From Pedobacter sp. D749 (GTDB lineage Bacteria; Bacteroidota; Bacteroidia; Sphingobacteriales; Sphingobacteriaceae), in assembly GCF_019317285.1 (NCBI RefSeq), contig NZ_CP079218.1:1178001-1242000 (forward strand): 64,000 nucleotides of DNA, given 5' to 3'. Below are positions 33,559 to 41,500 of the stretch, piece after piece. The stretch's first letter is position 1; every line of letters starts with the position of its first letter. Under the pieces are notes generated by a model, which was given only the letters and a program-made list of their open reading frames with translations, was not told where the DNA came from and made no database searches. A program made the position numbers and the translations under genes.

Positions 33559-33921
33559 ATGTCTAAAATCAAGGAAACCTCTACCAACTATGCCAATAAA
33601 CAAGCTTTAGCTGATGAGTGTTTAGAAGTTTATACGGCCAACATTATCGGCGGCCAATGGGCTTTGGTGATCTGTTCGTGGTTAATGAATGGTAAACTCA
33701 GATTTGGAGAGTTAAGAAAAAATTTACCTAACATTACCGAGCGCATGCTCACCTTACAGCTCCGTAAATTAGAAGCAGCTAAAATTGTTAAGCGAACCGT
33801 TTACGCTGAAGTTCCGCCACGGGTGGAATATGAACTAACTGCCATTGGCCTTGAATTGAGGCCGATTATTAATGCACTCGAAAGTTGGGGTGTAAAACAT
33901 AAAAATTTGTTAGGGGAGTAG
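33559..33921 (+). CDS. HxlR-family transcriptional regulator
   Basis: 120 aa winged helix-turn-helix: NIIGGQWALVICSWLMNGKLRFGELRKNLPNITERMLTLQLRKLEAAKIVKRTVYAEVPPRVEYELT is the complete HxlR domain. A single Cys near the N-terminus (ADECLEVY) occupies the position of the redox-sensing cysteine of HxlR/YodB-type proteins. It is divergent from the NAD(P)H oxidoreductase and probably represses it. The shared spacer contains GTACATTAG and AAGGTACTA words that could form the operator. Confidence 0.92.
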   Translation: MSKIKETSTNYANKQALADECLEVYTANIIGGQWALVICSWLMNGKLRFGELRKNLPNITERMLTLQLRKLEAAKIVKRTVYAEVPPRVEYELTAIGLELRPIINALESWGVKHKNLLGE

Positions 33922-34009
33922 CTAGCCTGGTTGTCATCTTGAGGTACGAAGGATCTTTTTATAACTGACCATTAAGATCATTTATTCACTACCGTTCATT
34001 TCTTTGCCC

Positions 34010-34304
34010 TTCGCGTAGTCTTGCCTCGGTTGGCCACCGAAGGGCTTTTACTTTTTCCTTGATGAAAAAGTAACAAACCTGAGCGCAGCGAAAGCATGCC
34101 TACCTTTAAAAACAACAAACACTAAGGCATAACTGAAAGGCTTTGAACTGATGTCGGATAAATTCGTCAAAGCTTTTTTGGTCGCCAGCACAAGCCCCCG
34201 ATGAAAAATCGGGGAGGGCGTGCTGCCTAGGGGTAGTGGTTGGTTGAAAGGAGGTGCTAAAGCTTTAACGTTTTCTCCTTCCATCATTTCCCAGGCCGGA
34301 TAGC
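34010..34304. repeat. Pseudoknot element copy E9 (type 2, partner lost)
   Basis: Hairpin TTACTTTTTC/GAAAAAGTAA with loop CTTGAT is intact, but the partner ATCAAG is replaced by CCTGAGCGCAGCG, as in E1. The long-range type 2 stem and the 3' AGGCCGGATAGC are kept. Confidence 0.65.
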
Positions 34305-34483
34305 ATGGAGCAGATAGCATGATGCAGATAGCGAGGCGCCTATTGCAGGGTGCAATAATTTGTTTTTTAGCCTTTTCCCTTTCAGGGGAAAGGTGCCAAT
34401 AGGCGGATAGGGTTAAGGCGCTCGCTATAGTAAGGTCGTCATTGCGAGGCACGAAGCAATCTTAATGCGCTCGCTATTTTCTA

Positions 34484-34754
34484 GCCCTTCGCGCAGTCTT
34501 GCCTCGGCTACCGATGAAAAATCGGTACAGGTCCGCCGCCGCCGAAGGGGCTCTTACCTTTTTCTTGATAAAAAGGTAACCAAAAATCAAGGCTTGGAAC
34601 TGATGTCGGATAAATTCGTCAAAGCTTTGAGGTCGTCAGCACAAGCCCCGATGAAAAATCGGGGAGGGCGTGCTGCCTCGGGGTAGTGGTTGGTTGAAAG
34701 GAGGTGCTAAAGCTTTAACGTTTTCTCCTTCCATCATTTCCCAGGCCGGATAGC
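34484..34754. repeat. Pseudoknot element copy E10 (type 2, intact)
   Basis: The first hairpin carries an inserted TACCGAT/ATCGGTA hairpin (34509-34527). Pseudoknot hairpin TTACCTTTTT/AAAAAGGTAA, loop CTTGAT, partner ATCAAGG; type 2 long-range stem; end AGGCCGGATAGC. Confidence 0.7.
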
Positions 34755-35119
34755 GAGGGGCCTATTGCAGGGCGCGATAATTTGTTTTTCAGTCCTTTCT
34801 CTTTAAGGGGAAAGGTGCCGATAGGCGGATAGGGGGTTAAGGCGCTCGCTATAGTACGGTCGTCATTCTCGCGCATGCGGGAATCTTAAACGGTTGTTAT
34901 TCTCTTTGTCTACCTGCGAAAATTTCCTAGGCCGGATAGCATGATGCAGATTGCAATGAGCAGAGACAACATCCATGGATTGATCCCTTTGAAACTATGA
35001 GGGGAACTCCCCTCCTAATTTAGGAGGGGTGGGGGTGGTATGAGGAGAATTCTCTTTGATTTCTATTCCCTTAGGGTAAGGTGCAGATAGGCGAATAGGG
35101 GCTCTGTGCCTCTCTGTGT

Positions 35120-36316
35120 TTACTTGGTGTCCTCTGTGGTTAAATTGTCTTCTGTAGTTAATTCCTGAGTTTTAACCGATTTCAAAAACACAAAACCCAC
35201 CACACCCGAAAGGATAGAAGCCGTTAAAATTGCAAACTTCGCTTCTGATACATGCAGCACTTCGCTAAAAGAAAGCAGGGCAATAAAAATCGACATGGTA
35301 AAACCGATTCCGGCGAGCATGCCCAAACCTAAAATGTGTTTCCAGCCTGCTCCGGTAGGTAAATCGGCCCATTTCAGTTTCACGGCTAACCAGCTGAAAA
35401 AGGTTACACCAATGGTTTTCCCTACAAATAAACCCACGATAATGCCGAGACCTAGAGGAGAAATCAGCCCCGTAAGCATTTCTTTCTGGAAAGTGATATT
35501 GGTATTGGCCAACGCGAAAACCGGCATAATGAGGTAATTCACAGGTGTGGTTAAAAAATGCTCCAGTTTTTCTAAAGGCGATTCAACATCGGTTTCGTTG
35601 GTAGGGATGGTGAAAGCCAGTAATACGCCTGCAACGGTGGCGTGGATGCCCGAGTGGTGGATGAAATACCAGAGGAATATGCCCGGGATAAGATAAAACA
35701 CAAGTTTCTTTACGCCGAAATAGTTCATTAGGGTTAGAAGAACAAGGATACCTCCGGCCATTACCAGGTATTCGAAATGAATCTGGTTGGTATAAAAGAT
35801 TGCGATGACCAGGATGGCGCCAAGATCGTCGACAATGGCTAAAGCCGCCAGGAATATTTTTAAACTGGTTGGTACGCTTTTACCTAACATGGCGATAATG
35901 GCGAGGGCAAAGGCAATGTCGGTAGCCATAGGGATGCCCCAGCCTCCGGCGGTTTCTGTACCTTTATTAAACACTGAATAAATTAAAGCTGGAACCAGCA
36001 TGCCGCCCAGGGCGGCAATTACGGGTAAGGCTGCACTTTTAACAGAAGATAATTCGCCTTCGAGCAGTTCGCGTTTGATTTCCAATCCTACCAATAAGAA
36101 GAAGATGGCCATTAAGGCGTCGTTTATCCAGGCTAAAATGCTGTAGTTGATGGCACCAAAGCCTAATTTGGTTGCTAAAAAGGTTTCGAAGCTTTCTTTT
36201 GAAGCAGTATTGGCGATGATTAAGGAAATGGCTACGCAGATCAGTAATAGGAAACCGCCTACTTGCCCCGAACGGAAGAAACGCTGAAATACTTCTAGGT
36301 TGATGAGTTTAGCCAT
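35120..36316 (-). CDS. nhaA: Na+/H+ antiporter NhaA
   Basis: 398 aa, the standard NhaA length, with about 11-12 hydrophobic segments. NhaA exports Na+ or Li+ in exchange for protons at alkaline pH. The family core is clear: MATDIAFALAIIAMLGKSVPTSLKIFLAALAIVDDLGAILVIAIFYT contains the paired aspartates (VDDLGAI) required for ion binding and exchange; LPTGAGWKHILGLGMLAGIGFTMSIFIALL is the conserved C-terminal part. Monocistronic between repeat blocks. Confidence 0.97.
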   Translation of the reverse strand: MAKLINLEVFQRFFRSGQVGGFLLLICVAISLIIANTASKESFETFLATKLGFGAINYSILAWINDALMAIFFLLVGLEIKRELLEGELSSVKSAALPVIAALGGMLVPALIYSVFNKGTETAGGWGIPMATDIAFALAIIAMLGKSVPTSLKIFLAALAIVDDLGAILVIAIFYTNQIHFEYLVMAGGILVLLTLMNYFGVKKLVFYLIPGIFLWYFIHHSGIHATVAGVLLAFTIPTNETDVESPLEKLEHFLTTPVNYLIMPVFALANTNITFQKEMLTGLISPLGLGIIVGLFVGKTIGVTFFSWLAVKLKWADLPTGAGWKHILGLGMLAGIGFTMSIFIALLSFSEVLHVSEAKFAILTASILSGVVGFVFLKSVKTQELTTEDNLTTEDTK

Positions 36317-36446
36317 AGCGGTAAAAATAGGAAAAATGAAGGGGGAAGGGGAAGTTTTTGTGAGGAAATCTTTATTTTAATGGTATGAATTTAGGTTCTA
36401 TTGGAAGTTATTTAATATGGTTGCCATTCTACTACAACAATAAATC

Positions 36447-36541
36447 CGTCATTGCGAGAAGGCTTTTTCAGCCGACGAAGCAATCTTACAACGATTGCTA
36501 CTAGCGTGCGCATTAAGATTGCTTCGTTCCTCGCAATGACG
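36447..36541. repeat. CGTCATTGCGAG palindromic repeat, complete
   Basis: Bounded by CGTCATTGCGAG and CTCGCAATGACG, with CGACGAAGCAATCTTA and TAAGATTGCTTCG arms inside. A second full copy is at 44484-44580; halves lie near 1225, 2583, 2867, 34435 and 48120-48190. Confidence 0.8.
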
Positions 36542-36639
36542 ATTTTTCTATTGGAGTCTGTTTACGGTAGGCACGAAGGATCTTTTACCGAAAGATTCTT
36601 CACTGTGTTCAGAATGACAATTGTAAGTTTTTACCCTTG

Positions 36640-36889
36640 CTCGGGCTTGCCTCGGCTCACCGCCGCCGAGAGGCTCTTTCTTTTGGCTTGGCCCAAAAGA
36701 AACAAAAACCCAAGGCTTGCATCCTTCCTTGTAAAAACCTACGGAAATCTTAATTGCGACAGCATCGAGGCTTTTACCCTTGCCTTATCCCACCGCTCCC
36801 GCTTGATCCTGCCTTGGGCTGTGGGGTAATGAGGGGAACTGCACAGATTTCCGTGCTTTTTCCGGCGGAAATATGCGAGGCCGGATAGC
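36640..36889. repeat. Pseudoknot element copy E11 (type 1)
   Basis: Hairpin TTTCTTTTGG/CCAAAAGAAA with loop CTTGGC; the partner is CCCAAGG (CTTGG pairs with CCAAG), a compensatory version of CTTGAT/ATCAAG. Long-range stem ACGGAAATCTT/AGATTTCCGT; end GAGGCCGGATAGC. Confidence 0.75.
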
Positions 36890-37064
36890 AGGGAGCAAAT
36901 AGCGAGGGGCCTATTGCAGGGTGCGATAATTTGTTTTTTAGTCCTTTCCCTTTCGGGGTAAAGGTGCCGATAGGCGGATAGGGGGTTAAGGCGCTCGCTA
37001 TAATACGATCGTCATTCCCGCGCAGGCGGGAACTTTAAAGCAGTCGCTATTCTTATCCTACGCG

Positions 37065-37312
37065 CGGTCTTGCCTCGGCTCGCCGCCGCCGAGGGGGCTC
37101 TTTCTTTTGGCTTGGCCCAAAAGAAACAAAAACCCAAGGCTTGCATCCTTTCTTGTAAAAAGCTACGGAAATCTTGATTGCGACAGCATCGAGGCTCTTA
37201 CCCTGGCTTATCCCAGCGCACCCGCTTGATCCTGCCTTGGGTTGTGGGGTAGTGAGGGGAACTGCACAGATTTCCGTGCTTTTTCCTGCGAAAATCTGCT
37301 AGGCCGGATAGC
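37065..37312. repeat. Pseudoknot element copy E12 (type 1)
   Basis: Same stem and loop pair as E11 (TTTCTTTTGG/CCAAAAGAAA, CTTGG/CCAAG); long-range stem ACGGAAATCTT/AGATTTCCGT; end TAGGCCGGATAGC. Confidence 0.75.
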
Positions 37313-37597
37313 ATGATGCAGATCGCATGGAGCATATTGCAGGGTGCGGTAATTTGTTTTTAGTTCTTTCCCTTTCAGAGGAAAGGTGCCGATAGGCGGG
37401 TAGAGGTAAGGCACAGAGCAATAAAAAGCCACAGATTTTTTAAATCTGCAGCTTTTCGTTTTTCGTTATCTATTGCATTAAGATCCCCGCCTGCGCGAGG
37501 ATGACGAACGTTCTTTAAAACTTAAACGAGTTCAGTATAACGCATATTGTTGCATTAAGATCCCCGCATGCGCGAGGATGACGGAAAATCGCTTAAA

Positions 37598-38518
37598 TTA
37601 TGGTTTCTTGCCAATGTTTACACGGATATTGACTTCGAAATCGCCATCGGTATAACCGCTGATGGCGGATGTTGCAGTATTGTAATAAGCCATGAAATAT
37701 AAGGTTGATTTGTAATTCATGCCAAAACCAACGGTAGCGTTTTGCGTATTGTGGTACATGGCCATTACGTACAATTTATCGTTGGCAAAATTGGCATTCA
37801 AGCCAGCATCCCATAAATTATCGTAATTTTTAATTCCCCTGAAAACACCTTTGGGCTCCAGACTGATTCCGTTAATGCCCGATCCCAGCATGAACTTATA
37901 ACTTACCGCCGAATAAAATGTAGGTTTGTTGGCAAAGTTTAAATCGTCTTTTCTGAAAACGGAACGCATGTTTGGAACGGCACCCTCTACGGTTAATCCT
38001 TTCGAGGTATAAGAGATCCCGAAATCACCATCTAAGTAATAACCCCGATCGTTAAAACGGGCGATGGATGGATCGTTAATATCGCTGTTTTTTACACTGT
38101 TCAAATCCAGTTTATCCTGACTTGCACCGAATGAAATCCCAAAGTTTAGTTTCTGATCGTCACTGTTCAAGGGAAGGTGATACGCAAAGGTTCCAACGGC
38201 TTTGGTGCGCTGGATCCCTCCTGATTTCTCGTTGTAGATGTTTACGCCCCAACCCACTTTGTTTACCTGCTGATCTAAAGTAACACTCTGGGTAATGGGT
38301 GCACCGGGAATGTTAGACCACTGCTTGCGGAAACTTCCGTTGATGTTAAAGCCTTCGGTAATACCCGCCATTGATGGATTAACCAGATAGCGGTTCTGGA
38401 AATATTGTGCGTTAAGTGGAAGGATCTGTGCTTTTACCGACCCTAAAAATAATGTGCTGGCTGCAAATAGAAACGTTACGCGACGCATTTGCTTTATGTT
38501 TTTGGTAATTGCTCTCAT
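37598..38518 (-). CDS. PorP/SprF family type IX secretion-associated membrane protein
   Basis: 306 aa with an N-terminal signal peptide (VTFLFAASTLFLGSVKAQ). The family start is clear: LPLNAQYFQNRYLVNPSMAGITEGFNINGSFRKQWSNIPGAPITQSVTLDQ, followed by alternating strands of an outer-membrane barrel. PorP/SprF proteins pair with individual type IX cargo, often of the type B C-terminal class. It lies 8 bp downstream of the 1923-aa cargo gene on the same strand, so the pair forms one unit. An internal Met11 is an alternative start. Confidence 0.93.
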   Translation of the reverse strand: MRAITKNIKQMRRVTFLFAASTLFLGSVKAQILPLNAQYFQNRYLVNPSMAGITEGFNINGSFRKQWSNIPGAPITQSVTLDQQVNKVGWGVNIYNEKSGGIQRTKAVGTFAYHLPLNSDDQKLNFGISFGASQDKLDLNSVKNSDINDPSIARFNDRGYYLDGDFGISYTSKGLTVEGAVPNMRSVFRKDDLNFANKPTFYSAVSYKFMLGSGINGISLEPKGVFRGIKNYDNLWDAGLNANFANDKLYVMAMYHNTQNATVGFGMNYKSTLYFMAYYNTATSAISGYTDGDFEVNIRVNIGKKP

Positions 38519-38526
38519 GTCTGTAA

Positions 38527-41500
38527 TTAGTCTCTAATGATGTTGATAAAACCTTTGAATGTACCGATGCCCTTACCGAGATCGATGATGTAGTAATAGG
38601 TGCCTTCGTTTAGCGGGCTTCCGTTTATAGTTCCATCCCAATCATTGGCATAAGTTTGCCTGGTATATAAAACCCGCCCGGCCTTATCAAATATTCTTAA
38701 GGTATTGTTTGGATAATAATCGATGTTTTTTACGATAAATTTATCATTATACCCATCACCATTAGGTGTGATTACTGTACTGGCTTCTAACTTATAGTCT
38801 TCGGTTACGGTAATTGAAATCGTTTGATCGCTTACGCAACCACTGGCATTGGTAACGGTTACTTTATAGGTGCCGCTTTGTTTAGGCCTGATGGTTACCG
38901 ATGCGGTGTTTTGCCCGCTGGTAATTTCTGCACCTGTCCAGCTGTATTGTACTCCGCCTGCAGCGGTTAAAACCAGGGCATCGCCTTTAGAGATGCTTAC
39001 GCCTTTATTGCTGCTGATGGAAACTACAGGTAAAGCATTTACGGTTACAGTAGCGGCCCCTGTTTGCGCCTGACCACAATTTGCATCTTTAACGTTTACT
39101 AAATTATAAGTAAAAGTTCCTGCTACATTAGTGGGTGCCGAAACAGTTACCGATGTGCTTGTTGCGGTTGTTGTTGCCGTTTTACTTGTTCCGCCGTTAA
39201 TGTTATAGGTAAAAGTATAAGGTGCAGTTCCGTTTGCCCCGGTAAAGGTGATGGTTTGAGCGGCTCCGTTTAAGCAGACTGCTGATGTGCCGGCAATACT
39301 TGCTGTAGCGGTTGAAGTAACCGTTAATTTGAACGTTTTAGTGGTTTTATCTACACCACCAAAATCTGTTCCGCCATTATCCATTACGGTAACGGTAATA
39401 TTGGCAACACCGCTTGCATTGTTTTTTAAGTGATAAGTAATCGTTCCTTTATCGGCACCGTTTGCTGCTACGGTTAATACATCGAACAGGTTAGCGTTAT
39501 CTGAAGTAACCGATAGTGTAGTGTTTTGTATGGTTTCAGGACCAGCAGAAATTCCGGTTAAGGCAATACTTTGGTTTTCTGGTGAATAACAAACTGCCTG
39601 GTTGGCCACTGCATCTATTGTGGGCGTACCATTGCCGAATAAATATCTCGTTTTAATCGGATAGTGATCTGTTGTGGTAGAACTGTAATTGGTCACCAGG
39701 TTTTTAACGGCATCTAAAACCTCGGCCGAGGCGGGTATGTAGTTGAGGTTTAGGTTTTTCGTGATGATGACGTTATCGATTACGGTATTAAATCCGGCGG
39801 TAGATTGTTTTCCTGCCAAACTTAGTGGTAAGGTTACAGGGAAATAATTAGCTGCATCCTGGGTGAAATCGGAATATGAAGTGCCGGTACCTGCAGGCAT
39901 TGGCGCGATGGTTTTATCAGCATCCAGTACATCGTTAAAATCGCCAAGAATAATTACTTTTTTACCAGCGAGGTTAGCGTCAAGCCAATCTTTCAATTGT
40001 TTATTTCCGCCTTTTCTACGGTTATAGGCATCAATCTGATCGGCTGTTGGTCCTGTGTTTGCTTTGGCATGAATTTCGACAAAATAAACCGTATCCAATT
40101 TATTGTTGATTTTCACCTGCGCCTGCATCATGTAAGGGAAACGGCCTGACGACCAGTTTTTGTAGGCGGTACCATCAACACTGGTTGCGGGTACAGCAGG
40201 GTTATAGGTATCTCTTAAAATGCCTAAAGTAGAAATAGGCTTAATGAGATCGGTGCGGTACATAAAAGCCAGTTTTTGTGCCAATGGATAATCGGCATCG
40301 GCTTTATTATCGGCATAGGATCCGAACTCGCTGAATAAAACATTGTATCCGGCGGGTAAAATGGTGTTTCTGAACAAAGTGGTATCTACTACCTCTGCAA
40401 AACCATAAATATCTGCATTGAGGTTGTTCACTACGGTTTTAACGTTAGCAGCCTGTAATACATCGTTCGATGGATCCTGAGCCGGACTACCAAACCATTC
40501 GATGTTCCAGTTCACTACTTCTAAAGTGTTGGCAATATCGAAGGTATTTCCGGTTAAGGCCACGGTTTTATTTGCCGAACCGGGAGTAGCAATGCTTACA
40601 TTGCCGTTATAACTGGTGTTAACCACCGTTGGCGAAAATTTAGCATAAACTGTTGGCGAAGTATTGTTGATGTCGGCTTTTGGGTAAGTGATGCTACTGC
40701 TATAGGTTCCGGTACTTGTTTTTGATAAGGTAAAATTAGCCGGAGCAGTTAAGGTGACATCGCCTGTTAGGTTGCCCGCAGAGAAACCAAAGCTATTTGC
40801 AGCAGAAGTAGTATTAACTGCCTGGAAACCGAAAGCAAGGCTTGATGGCGAAGTGGTGATGTCAACCGCTGGTGGCGTGCTCGAATTGGTTACCGCAAAA
40901 TCATCAACCGTCCAACGGCTGGCTGATGAAGTAGTAGAATTATACACAATGGCTACATAAACCGGTGTGCCCTTGTATGCCGATAAGTCTATATTGTCTG
41001 ATTTGGTCCATTTATCGCTACCTGTTTCAGGGAATTTACCATCTAAACTGGTCCATGTGGCCAGTGCAGGGTTACCCGAGCCGGTATAGTTTGTAGAAAT
41101 TTTGAGTTGTAATTTATCTCCCGCGAAAGCTGATCTCGTCCAGAAAGATAAAATGGCATAATTAAATGAAGCAATATTTAAGGCCGGCGAAATCAGCCAA
41201 TCCTCATTTAAAATATTACCACCCGCATAACCATTAATCTGGAGGGCGTTTCCTGCGCTGGCTACACCAGTCGGGTCGCTGGCATCATGTCCGAAAGTAG
41301 TGGTACAGCCCCAGGTTTGTGCACCGGCTACGCTGTATTGATAAAAGCCATCAGACAAGGCAGAACTGCCTACTGTTGTACAGTTCTCAAAGCTGAAAGC
41401 CGTTTGGTTAGGGTCAACGGCTGCACCGGTTAACGAAAGTGAAACCGAAGTTGCGCCAGCACTGGCATGTAAAACGGCGCCGGTTGAATTGCCCACAGCG

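Larger units (their letters stand above)
33922..35119. repeat. 1.2-kb gene-free, repeat-rich stretch
   Basis: Contains two pseudoknot elements (E9 and E10), CTTTCCC/GGGAAAG hairpins (about 34376 and 34797), GTCGTCATTGCGAGGCACG (34435) and GTCGTCATTCTCGCGCATGC (34859), and an AACTCCCCTCCTAATTTAGG hairpin (about 35003). No gene supported. Confidence 0.75.
36317..37597. repeat. 1.3-kb gene-free, repeat-rich stretch
   Basis: Holds one full CGTCATTGCGAG palindrome (36447-36541), a decayed GGATCTTTTACC palindrome (about 36570-36619), pseudoknot elements E11 and E12, CTTTCCC hairpins and two GATCCCCGC / GCGAGGATGACG half repeats (about 37480 and 37560). No gene supported. Confidence 0.75.
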
